Source of the DNA: CAG-791 sp045130475
GTDB taxonomy: Bacteria > Bacillota > Clostridia > Lachnospirales > Lachnospiraceae
Assembly: GCA_045130475.1 (NCBI GenBank)
Contig: JBGUPU010000078.1
Location: 1 to 30,574, forward strand
Length of the DNA stretch: 30,574 nucleotides
Direction: 5' to 3'
Shown here one piece after another: positions 23,908 to 30,457 of this stretch. The position numbers and the translations under genes were made by a program. Under the pieces are notes generated by a model. That model ran no database searches, was not told where the DNA came from, and worked only from the letters and a program-made list of their open reading frames with translations. Position 1 is the stretch's first letter, and each line of letters begins with the position of its first letter.

Positions 23908-25107
23908 TTATGAGAATGGAGAAGCAGGTCTTCTGTACATAAAGGCGCGGGCAAAATGAATGCCGATCTTATAAGGAAGCGGGCGGAGTGCCTTGTCGGC
24001 CTCTGCGAGTTTTTCGCGGATCGGGATGTTCTGGGGACAGTGCTGCTCGCACTTGCCGCAGCGTATGCACTGGGAGGCAAAAGCCGGTTCCTTGGTGAGA
24101 CCGACGGTCTGGGCGAACTGGAAACGCCCCTGGCTTTTGGATTCCGTGAACATGGCATTGTAACAGCGGAAGATGCCGGGAATGTCAACGCCTTTGGGAC
24201 AGGGCATACAGTAGCGGCAGCCGGTACAGCCGACCTTTTCCTTTTCACGGATCTTTTTTTTCACTTCTTCGAGAACTTCGAAATCTTTGCCGGTCAGGTG
24301 CCCTGGTACGGCCTCGGAAGCGATCCTGCAGTTTTCCTCTACCATTTCAAGGGAGTTCATTCCGGAGAGGACGACGGTCACTTCAGGCTGGTTGTAGAGC
24401 CAGCGGAAAGCCCACTCTGCGGGTGTCCATCCGCGGCCGCTCTCCTGCATGATCTTTTTGGCACCGGCGGGAAGCATGTTCACGAGCTTGCCGCCCCGGA
24501 GAGGTTCCATGATGATGACGGGAATGCCTTTTGCGGCGGCGGCTTTCACACCGTCCACGCCTGCCTGCGAGACTTCATCGAGATAGTTGTACTGCACCTG
24601 GCAGAAATCCCAGTCGTAATCGTTGAGGATCTTCTGGAAATTGTCTGTATTTCCGTGATAAGAAAAACCGATATTCCGAATAGCTCCAGACTCTTTTTTC
24701 TCTTTGATCCAGTCCACGATACCGACTGCTTTCAGCTTTTCCCACATGGCCAGGTCGGTCAGATGATGCATCAGATAGTAGTCGATCCAGGTGGTGCGAA
24801 GACGGGAGAGTTCCTCATTGAAATATTTGTCCAGACCTTTCCGGTCTTTGATCATATATTGCGGGAGCTTAGTGGCAATATTGATCTTTTCACGGATGTG
24901 ATTCCGTTCAAAAATCTCACCGATTGCAGCTTCGCTTCCGGTGTATATATAGGCGGAGTCAAAGTAATTGACGCCGGCCCGGTAGGCGGCCATTATCTCC
25001 TTTTCTGCTTTTTTTATATCGATGTTGTTTCCTTTTCGAGAAAAGCGCATGCAGCCGAAACCCAGCATCGAAAGCTCGTTTCCGTTTCGATCTTTTCTGT
25101 AGAGCAT
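23908..25107 (-). CDS. aldo/keto reductase with C-terminal ferredoxin-type 4Fe-4S domain
   Basis: A 399-residue cytoplasmic oxidoreductase. The TIM-barrel AKR part (about residues 1-270) has the catalytic tetrad D50, Y55, K80 and H114 (YFDSAYIYTGSE, ATK, LMHH). The C-terminal part holds two ferredoxin-like cysteine sets: C294-x2-C297-x2-C300-x2-C303-P and C347-x2-C350-x2-C353-x3-C357-P. This fused form is common in anaerobic Firmicutes; the substrate is unknown. AGGAGG lies upstream of the ATG. The gene sits between the wall-anchored hydrolase and the glucosidase on the same strand. Confidence 0.9.
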   Translation of the reverse strand: MLYRKDRNGNELSMLGFGCMRFSRKGNNIDIKKAEKEIMAAYRAGVNYFDSAYIYTGSEAAIGEIFERNHIREKINIATKLPQYMIKDRKGLDKYFNEELSRLRTTWIDYYLMHHLTDLAMWEKLKAVGIVDWIKEKKESGAIRNIGFSYHGNTDNFQKILNDYDWDFCQVQYNYLDEVSQAGVDGVKAAAAKGIPVIIMEPLRGGKLVNMLPAGAKKIMQESGRGWTPAEWAFRWLYNQPEVTVVLSGMNSLEMVEENCRIASEAVPGHLTGKDFEVLEEVKKKIREKEKVGCTGCRYCMPCPKGVDIPGIFRCYNAMFTESKSQGRFQFAQTVGLTKEPAFASQCIRCGKCEQHCPQNIPIREKLAEADKALRPLPYKIGIHFARAFMYRRPASPFS

Positions 25108-25139
25108 TCGGTTTCCTCCTGTGAGCTTTGCTGTTTACT

Positions 25140-25168
25140 TTTCATTGGATTTGAAAAAACGCTGTCAA
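25140..25168 (-). promoter_or_regulatory. possible promoter of the aldo/keto reductase gene
   Basis: On the minus strand, a perfect TTGACA (25168-25163) follows just after the upstream stop codon, with ATGAAA (25145-25140) 17 bases on. The -10 is weak. Confidence 0.35.
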
Positions 25169-25173
25169 AGATT

Positions 25174-26763
25174 CTATCGGGTTGTGTGCCGGTGTTCCGA
25201 GGTGGTGATGTTAATGTCGGGAGCATCCTTTTTGGAAAGGTCAAGGGAGCCGTCGCTGCGCAGCGGCCACACAACGTCTCCGATCCGGATATTTCCTGTC
25301 ATCATGGCGCCGCTTTTCGTGGAAAAATAGTAGAACTTTCCATCGATCATCTGCCACCCGGTCTGCCGGACGCCCAGCCTGTTCATAAAATACTTTCTGC
25401 CGTTGACCGTAATCCATCCCTCGACCCGGTAGCCGTTCGTTCTGAAATAATAGATGTTTTTATCGAGGGTTTTCCACCCGCCTGCCAGCCATTGTCCGGT
25501 TTGTGTTCTGAAGCGCCATCCCTTCTTGTCTTTGACCCAGCCGCTGGGGGCAGGAGTTCTGTCCTGGGCGGTGCCCGTCACAAGTTTTGTACCCGAATAC
25601 AGCATGCGCTTGTCCAGGAAGAGAGACTGCGCATCGTTGTATACAAGCTGCTGCGTGCGGATCTTTCCGTTTGAGAGGCTTTGTACCCGGATGTTTTTCT
25701 TTCTGATATGCCTCTTTGCACTGACACGGATCGTGTTGTTCTGCACCGTGTAAGTGATCGTTCCGTTGTAGCGGCATCCGAGGATATTATACTGCTTTGC
25801 GAGCCGTCTCAAAGTGGAAGATGTATCTCTGCAGTTCGCAAATCTCCTGAATTCTGAATCGGACTTGTTCTTGTAGGAATAGAAGCAATAGCAAGGATTT
25901 ACTGCCTTCACAAAGGAAGCCAGATTGGAGGTCCATACACCGTGGTGGTTGAGCTTCAGGATATCCGCGGAGAGATCTGTTCCCGAGGCGAGAAGGTCTC
26001 TCTCAGTGGAAAACTCAATATCTCCGCAGGTGAGAAAACTCCTCTTGCCAAGGGTAAATTTGGTGACCAGGGAGCTGTTATTCTGGAAACCGACACCGTC
26101 CTTGTCATAGGGGTCAAAGCTTGCAAACCCCCTTGTGTTGTGATCCCACAGGACCTTTGCCTTGACAGAACCGACGGTGAAAGTTTTGCCCCTGCGAAGA
26201 TTTGTGACGTGGATTTTCTTCTTGCGGGCAGCAGAAATGATCCCGTTGTAACGGCTGATATATTGTTTGCAGCTCAGGTAGAGTTTACGCCGGCGTGACT
26301 TGTTCTGTGAATTGATATATTTTCTGGCAGGATCGGGGTTGGCCAGGTATACACGCTTTACATGAAACCAGGAATCTTTGATGATTGCAGCGGCATAATC
26401 ACAGTGATCTTCATGAAAGTGCGAAATATAGAGGCTCAGATTTTTGACCCCTTTACTCTTGAGATACTTGATCACAGACTTATTCGGATCTTTTGATCCG
26501 GTATCCATCAGAAGATATTGTCCGCCGGACTCTAACAGCACGGATTCGCCGTAAACGGAGCGGGCACTTCCGAGATCGATGCAGGTGATCTTCATATAGG
26601 GGGCCGAGGCGGCCTGCGCTGTTACTGTGAAAGGGATGCTTTCATTATTATAGGGAAGGGAGATCAATGACATGGATGCTGTTACAGCCAGTAAAAGGCA
26701 GACGATATTTCTTCCGATCTCTGCTTTTAAGGATTGTTGAATTCTGATTTCCTGCTTACTCAT
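25174..26763 (-). CDS. secreted metallo-beta-lactamase-fold hydrolase with cell-wall-binding repeats
   Basis: A 529-residue exported protein. The signal peptide is long, with the hydrophobic core VCLLLAVTASMSLISL and a cleavage site near TAQA-A (about residue 51). The catalytic domain (about 55-345) is a ComEC/Rec2-type metallo-beta-lactamase fold with H115-x-H117-x-D119-H120 (SHFHEDHCD), a later LTCGDIE, and LKLNHHG. The C-terminal ~100 residues hold Trp/Tyr/Gly repeats (WLAGGWKTLDKNIYYFRTNG, GWITVNGRKYFMNRLG, TGWQMIDGKFYYFSTKSG) of the choline/cell-wall-binding type. The protein should therefore act at the cell surface. The substrate is unknown: a nuclease or phosphodiester role is possible, as is a Pce-like esterase role. 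Confidence 0.85.
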   Translation of the reverse strand: MSKQEIRIQQSLKAEIGRNIVCLLLAVTASMSLISLPYNNESIPFTVTAQAASAPYMKITCIDLGSARSVYGESVLLESGGQYLLMDTGSKDPNKSVIKYLKSKGVKNLSLYISHFHEDHCDYAAAIIKDSWFHVKRVYLANPDPARKYINSQNKSRRRKLYLSCKQYISRYNGIISAARKKKIHVTNLRRGKTFTVGSVKAKVLWDHNTRGFASFDPYDKDGVGFQNNSSLVTKFTLGKRSFLTCGDIEFSTERDLLASGTDLSADILKLNHHGVWTSNLASFVKAVNPCYCFYSYKNKSDSEFRRFANCRDTSSTLRRLAKQYNILGCRYNGTITYTVQNNTIRVSAKRHIRKKNIRVQSLSNGKIRTQQLVYNDAQSLFLDKRMLYSGTKLVTGTAQDRTPAPSGWVKDKKGWRFRTQTGQWLAGGWKTLDKNIYYFRTNGYRVEGWITVNGRKYFMNRLGVRQTGWQMIDGKFYYFSTKSGAMMTGNIRIGDVVWPLRSDGSLDLSKKDAPDINITTSEHRHTTR

Positions 26764-27110
26764 AAATGTCCTTTCTCGGCATAGGCCTGTCCTGTTTTGC
26801 CAATCTTAACATATTTTTAATCCTTTGAATACACAACCGAAGCATTCTCGCTTCTCCATCTGCTCTGCCCGGACTTGTATAATGGCATTGAAAATAGTAA
26901 AATCGGTATTGTATTGAAAGAAATCCCTGTAATTCGAAAGCAGGGAAGGTCTGGCGCAGATAGGGTGTGATATCTGCCGTTCTGTGTGACGCTTTTGTGA
27001 CCCGGACTCTGGTATAGTTGCATCATCAAAAGAAAACAGCGGGACAAAAAAGATCCGCAGTCCCATTCAAATGAAGTTCAATTATTATAATACTAAAGGA
27101 GGAAAGAATC
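26764..27110. other. divergent intergenic region upstream of the second SH3-like gene
   Basis: It contains the upstream region of the hydrolase gene on the minus strand (ribosome site AAAGGAC, possible extended -10 TGTTAAGAT near 26806-26814). There is a hairpin CCCTG / CAGGG (26924-26944), an inverted repeat GCAGATA-N8-TATCTGC (26956-26977), and the TGTGAC promoter (26985-27018). No gene is seen. Confidence 0.5.
26985..27018 (+). promoter_or_regulatory. TGTGAC-N5-TGTGAC box and extended -10 promoter of the second SH3-like gene
   Basis: TGTGAC (26985-26990), five bases, TGTGAC (26996-27001), eight bases, TGG (27010-27012) and TATAGT (27013-27018). The core CTTTTGTGACC is shared base for base with the minus-strand promoter at 6507-6539. 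The transcript would begin near 27025, giving an 86-base leader. An inverted repeat GCAGATA / TATCTGC sits just upstream. Confidence 0.7.
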
Positions 27111-27419
27111 ATGAGTGAACTCGAGAACAAGAAATTAAACGAAGACGCACTGGCCGAGGTAGCAGGCGGAAATGACGGCAGGGGAGAAGGCACATACAGT
27201 GTTTACGACATCACCCCCAAGTGGGTAATGGTAACAGCAGACAGCCTGAACTGCAGATACTGGCCCAATGGAGAGATTGCCAAGACCTATGAGTATGGTC
27301 ATAAGCTGAAAGTAAACGGCATCACCACAGATGGTCTCTGGTACAAACTGTGGATCTACGATCCCAAGGGCGGCGAGTGCAACGGATATATTTACAGGGC
27401 ATACACCAAGGATATCTGA
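27111..27419 (+). CDS. double-glycine-leader SH3-like small exported protein (second copy)
   Basis: A 102-residue protein. Residues 9-20 read LNEDALAEVAGG: Leu at -12, Leu at -7, Val at -4 and Gly-Gly at -2/-1, the canonical bacteriocin-type leader for C39-peptidase exporters. The mature part has a short Gly-rich linker and then an SH3b-type domain (about 41-100): VTADSLNCRYWPNGEIAKTY, then YKLWIYDPKGG, then GYIYRAY. C48 and C90 could form a disulfide. The strong ribosome site AAAGGAGG is eight bases before the ATG. It shares leader type, domain type, size and promoter with the gene at 6137-6454, but the domains are clearly diverged. It is followed by a terminator, so it is a single-gene unit. 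Confidence 0.78.
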   Translation: MSELENKKLNEDALAEVAGGNDGRGEGTYSVYDITPKWVMVTADSLNCRYWPNGEIAKTYEYGHKLKVNGITTDGLWYKLWIYDPKGGECNGYIYRAYTKDI

Positions 27420-27499
27420 TCAGAGGAGAAGAATTCCGGCAGAGAGATGCTCTCTCAATGAACCGGAAATCTCGATAAAACGGAAATAAGATAAAAAAG

Positions 27500-27541
27500 A
27501 ACAGCTGTTTCGAAGTAATGTGCGAAGCGGCTGTTTTTTTC
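27500..27541 (+). terminator. terminator of the second SH3-like gene
   Basis: AACAGCTGTTTCG (27500-27512) pairs with CGAAGCGGCTGTT (27523-27535) using two G-T pairs, followed by a run of seven T. Confidence 0.88.
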
Positions 27542-27549
27542 TTCATTAA

Positions 27550-27558
27550 TGGTATAAT
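27550..27558 (+). promoter_or_regulatory. extended -10 promoter of the aldolase gene
   Basis: TGGTATAAT lies nine bases after the preceding terminator. The ribosome site AAAGGAGG begins at 27564, so the transcript would start at or inside it, giving a very short leader. Confidence 0.5.
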
Positions 27559-27580
27559 TGGAGAAAGGAGGAAAAAGAAA

Positions 27581-28258
27581 ATGAAACTGTGTATTGATGA
27601 CGCAAACGTAGCAAAGATCCGCAAAATCTACGAATATTATCCTGTGGACGGCGTATCCACCAACCCCTCCATTCTGGCAAAGACCGGACGCCCTCCTTAT
27701 GAAGTCCTCAAAGAGATCCGTTCCATCGTGGGCGACGGCGAGCTGTTCATTCAGGCGGTTTCTCCTGATGCCGAGGGCATCGTGCGGGAAGCACACCGCA
27801 TCCTGAAGGAGACGGGAGACCGGACCCTGGTAAAGATTCCATGTGTGCCGGAGGGATTCAAAGCCATGAAAGTGCTCAAGGCCGAGGGCATCCGCTTTAT
27901 CGGTACCGCCATCTATACGCCTATGCAGGGTGTTCTGGCGGCCAAGTGCGGCGCGGAATATGTGGCCCCCTATGTCAACCGCATCGACAACATGGGCTTT
28001 GACGGCATTAAGGTTTCCAAAGAGATCCACGACGCCATTACCGCGAACGGCCTGGACCACAGCGGTCTGCTGGCAGCAAGCTTCAAGAACAGCCAGCAGG
28101 TGCTCGATCTGGTCAAGTACGGCGTAAAAGCAGTCACCGTTGCGCCGGATGTGATCGAAAGCCTGGTAAAAAATGTTGCCATCGATGCTGCCATCGCCCA
28201 GTTTAACAGCGACTTTGCGGGGCTTGTGGGAGAAGGCAGGACCATGGAGGACTGTTGA
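27581..28258 (+). CDS. transaldolase / fructose-6-phosphate aldolase-like protein
   Basis: A 225-residue TIM-barrel class I aldolase of the short transaldolase (FSA/TalC) type. The Schiff-base lysine is K85 in LVKIPCV, the same number as in E. coli FSA. DGVSTNPSIL at 23-32 is the family's phosphate/Asn motif, and GTAIYTPMQ near 109 is also typical. It cleaves or transfers dihydroxyacetone units from sugars in the cytoplasm; FSA versus transaldolase activity cannot be told from sequence alone. ATG 27581 follows AAAGGAGG by nine bases; a start at 27518 lies inside the terminator. Confidence 0.85.
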   Translation: MKLCIDDANVAKIRKIYEYYPVDGVSTNPSILAKTGRPPYEVLKEIRSIVGDGELFIQAVSPDAEGIVREAHRILKETGDRTLVKIPCVPEGFKAMKVLKAEGIRFIGTAIYTPMQGVLAAKCGAEYVAPYVNRIDNMGFDGIKVSKEIHDAITANGLDHSGLLAASFKNSQQVLDLVKYGVKAVTVAPDVIESLVKNVAIDAAIAQFNSDFAGLVGEGRTMEDC

Positions 28259-28283
28259 GAGGAGACAGGGCTGTATCACAAGA

Positions 28284-28395
28284 AAAACAGGTCTCTCTGC
28301 ACGGAATGATATGCTACCCCCAAGTAGGTTTTACATTTCAATGTCCTACTTGGGGGTAGCATATCAGAAAGTGCAGAGGGACCTGTTTTGATTTC
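28284..28395 (+). terminator. terminator of the aldolase gene, with an inserted palindrome in its loop
   Basis: The outer stem AAAACAGGTCTCTCTGCAC (28284-28302) pairs with GTGCAGAGGGACCTGTTTT (28371-28389), one G-T pair, and a T-rich tail follows. The loop contains the 60-base palindrome listed next. Confidence 0.85.
28307..28366. mobile_element. 60-base palindromic insertion, MITE-like
   Basis: A 22-bp perfect inverted repeat (TGATATGCTACCCCCAAGTA and two more bases, with its complement at 28345-28366) surrounds a 16-base centre. It is flanked by GAA on both sides (28304-28306 and 28367-28369). Taking out the palindrome with one GAA leaves CTCTGCAC-GGAAA-GTGCAGAG, a normal terminator hairpin. 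That is the signature of a small non-coding element inserted with a 3-base target duplication. Its parent transposase is not in the window. Confidence 0.6.
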
Positions 28396-28413
28396 ATAGA
28401 CATTTATATACAT

Positions 28414-28737
28414 TTAGAGACCTCTGAGGATTTTCAGATAATCCTGACGCTGATCTGTGATTGCATAAATTGTGACGGTTTTTTCCGCTTCATTGATTTT
28501 GTAAAAGACCAGATTTTTTTCCAATATAAGTACTTTAAAGCCCTGCCGGCGCAGGACCATGTAGCGTGGATCTATTCCGGCATAAGGATTTTCCGCTAGT
28601 ATGGAAATTTCCCTCTCTATTCTGTCCAGTCTGTCCAATGCTGTTTCATTTCCGAATTTTTCCGCAATGAAGAGAACGATTTTCCGCAGGCAGGAATCGG
28701 CTGTTTCCGTTCTGAGCAAAGTATACAAGTTCCTCAT
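28414..28737 (-). CDS. RelE/ParE-family toxin
   Basis: A 107-residue protein. The pattern of two N-terminal helices (IVLFIAEKFGNETALDRLDR) followed by strands RYMVLRRQGFKVLILEKNLV, FYKINEAEKTVTIYAI and a late DYLKIL fits the ParE/RelE fold. Whether it is a gyrase poison (ParE) or a ribosome-dependent RNase (RelE) cannot be told. Its ATG overlaps the stop of the antitoxin gene by four bases (ATGA), the usual coupling in type II toxin-antitoxin operons. Confidence 0.82.
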   Translation of the reverse strand: MRNLYTLLRTETADSCLRKIVLFIAEKFGNETALDRLDRIEREISILAENPYAGIDPRYMVLRRQGFKVLILEKNLVFYKINEAEKTVTIYAITDQRQDYLKILRGL

Positions 28738-29012
28738 CCCTCCTTTAACATTGCGCGCAGATCGTCAAAGGAGGTCTGCAGGGGAGCGACTCTTCCGCTT
28801 CTGACATCTTCTTCAGCCTCTGCGAGGAGCTCAAGCAGTTCCAGGCGGGACTTCATCTGTAAATATTCTTCATAACCAATGGAAACGGTGTCACCTCTCC
28901 CGTTTACAGTGATGATGACTACCTCTCTCTCTTCCCGGCATTTTCTGGAGATCTCGCTGTAATGATTACGAAGATCTGCAGAAGGGCGGATCGTCTCTTT
29001 GATTGAGATCAT
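28734..29012 (-). CDS. Phd/YefM-family antitoxin
   Basis: A 92-residue protein. The N-terminus SADLRNHYSEISRKCREE, then VVIITVNGRGDTVSIGYEEY, is the Phd/YefM DNA-binding fold. The C-terminal half (SRLELLELLAEAEEDVRSGR and on) would wrap and neutralise the toxin. It is the first gene of a two-gene unit. A ribosome site GGAGGGT precedes the ATG. Its promoter overlaps a palindrome (29059-29076) expected to be the autoregulatory operator. Confidence 0.85.
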   Translation of the reverse strand: MISIKETIRPSADLRNHYSEISRKCREEREVVIITVNGRGDTVSIGYEEYLQMKSRLELLELLAEAEEDVRSGRVAPLQTSFDDLRAMLKEG

Positions 29013-29055
29013 AGAATACCCTCCATTAAATAGGTGATGTGACTGGCATAGTCAT

Positions 29056-29085
29056 ATTATATCATCATAATGATATGAGCGTCAA
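29056..29085 (-). promoter_or_regulatory. promoter and operator of the toxin-antitoxin operon
   Basis: On the minus strand, TTGACG (29085-29080), 18 bases, TATAAT (29061-29056). The spacer contains the palindrome ATATCAT-CATA-ATGATAT (29059-29076), well placed for repression by the antitoxin or its complex with the toxin. Confidence 0.75.
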
Positions 29086-29096
29086 CAAAAGTGCTT

Positions 29097-29981
29097 TCAT
29101 CGCTTCAGGCTCTTGTGGTTCTTGCGGTACTGACCGGGCGAGGAGCCGACTTTTTTGACAAAAAGGTTGATGAGGCTTCCGCTGGAGGAATAACCGACTT
29201 CCTCTGCAATCTCGGAAATTGACATGCCCGTCGTGAGCAGGAGAGTCTTGGCGTGCTCGATGCGGGTGTTGATCACATACTCCATGGGGGCGAAGCCGGT
29301 CTCCCGCTTGAACATATGGGAAAAATAGAAGGGGCTGAGTTTGGCAATCTCTGCCAGTTCCTCCAGGGTGATGGGCTTGCCGACATTGGCACGGATATAT
29401 TCCACGGCTGCGGTGATGGGCAGCTCCTCCTTCTGCTCCTGGATAGAGGGAGAGAGAAGGATTTCGAACAGTTTATAGATACGGGCGGAACTTTCAAACA
29501 TGGTCTCCGCATGGTTGTGCTCATACAGATAGACCATGTCCTGCAGCAGGATGTTGACACGCTCGTTGCGGCTGTCCCTGACAAAGCGCCCCTCTTCGTC
29601 CCGGTCCTCCCGGCGAAAGAGCCATCCATGGAGATTGATGATATGCTGCGTGATCTCATGCGCGTTGGATCCCTCGTAATGCATATAGAGAAATTCCAGA
29701 TTGTTCTCCGCGTGGTAGTAGTGAGGCTCTGTGCAGTCCAGAAGAACGACGTCGCCCTCCCGGGCCTGCCGTTTCTCCCCGCGGTACTCCACATTGAGGA
29801 TGCCTCTGCGCACATAGATGACCAGGAGAGGCGGGTAGGAATTCCTTTTCATATAGTAGCGCGAGGAACAGAAATAGTGCCCGCACCAGGTGGGGTAGAA
29901 ATAGAGCTGCCTGGCAATATCCGGGGGTGTAAATGAAAAACAGATCGAATTTGGCAGAACGCCGATGTCTACACTTTTCAC
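29097..29981 (-). CDS. AraC family transcriptional regulator
   Basis: A 294-residue regulator. The N-terminal cupin-like sensing domain (about residues 20-120) contains LLVIYVRRGILNVEYRGEKR and GDVVLLDCTEPHYYHA. The C-terminal domain (about 190-290) has two helix-turn-helix units (LEELAEIAKLSPFYFSHMFK, and ISEIAEEVGYSSSGSLINLF) with the family ending FVKKVGSSPGQYRK. The start is GTG, preceded by GAAAGGTGG. It is divergent from the Gfo/Idh gene at the right edge, so it probably controls that gene in response to a sugar-type ligand. Confidence 0.9.
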   Translation of the reverse strand: MKSVDIGVLPNSICFSFTPPDIARQLYFYPTWCGHYFCSSRYYMKRNSYPPLLVIYVRRGILNVEYRGEKRQAREGDVVLLDCTEPHYYHAENNLEFLYMHYEGSNAHEITQHIINLHGWLFRREDRDEEGRFVRDSRNERVNILLQDMVYLYEHNHAETMFESSARIYKLFEILLSPSIQEQKEELPITAAVEYIRANVGKPITLEELAEIAKLSPFYFSHMFKRETGFAPMEYVINTRIEHAKTLLLTTGMSISEIAEEVGYSSSGSLINLFVKKVGSSPGQYRKNHKSLKR

Positions 29982-30457
29982 AAAAAACCACCTTTCTTTT
30001 TGGGGACAATCGACAAAAAACTCCTTTTAAAGCACTGATTCCTGAGAAAAACACGACGGGATTGATGAATTTTAAAGCAAGATTAATGACGAGCAGGATT
30101 GATGAATTTTTTAGCAAGTCCATCTATTTTTCATCCCTGATTTCAAGTATATACTAAGCGTAGCAAAAAAACAAATCGGCAAGTAAAAAAACAGGAAAAA
30201 ACTATAAAAATAGATTCCTGAAAGGCCGGTCTTGTACATTTTTGCAACGATAAAGCTCCACTTTCCGGAAAAAAGAGCAGAGTTTTCTTATGAGCAAGAA
30301 CTGACAGTTTTTTATCAAGCCAAAAATGAATGCCGGGTCTTTCGGGACCGATGACAAGACAGAAACAAGATCAGAAGATCAGTGATTCAAAAGTAAGACC
30401 GGAACAGGCGGTCCGGCACAAAAAAGCACATTATTCGATTAAAAAAGGAGATCAGAT
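29982..30457. other. divergent AraC / Gfo-Idh intergenic region
   Basis: A 476-base AT-rich control region without a gene. It contains two 23-base direct repeats (30059-30081 and 30096-30118, each starting GGATTGATGAATTTT), a TATACT -10 candidate near 30149, a hairpin GACCG / CGGTC (about 30397-30413), and the ribosome site AAAAAAGGAG at 30441-30450. Confidence 0.5.
30059..30118. repeat. pair of 23-base direct repeats, probable AraC-family operator
   Basis: The two copies match at 21 of 23 bases (they differ by AA versus TT in the middle) and are spaced 37 bases start to start. AraC-family proteins bind direct repeats in divergent control regions, so these are the natural candidate sites for the adjacent regulator. 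Confidence 0.55.

Noticed and set aside
23956..25674. A 572-codon open frame on the plus strand
   Set aside because: It runs antisense across the aldo/keto reductase and the hydrolase gene, has no ribosome site and no recognisable domain; both minus-strand genes have clear motifs.
6137..27419. Lanthipeptide or other modified-peptide cluster around the GG-leader genes
   Set aside because: No modification enzyme, protease or ABC exporter is in the window, and the mature parts are folded-domain-like rather than short Cys/Ser/Thr-rich cores.
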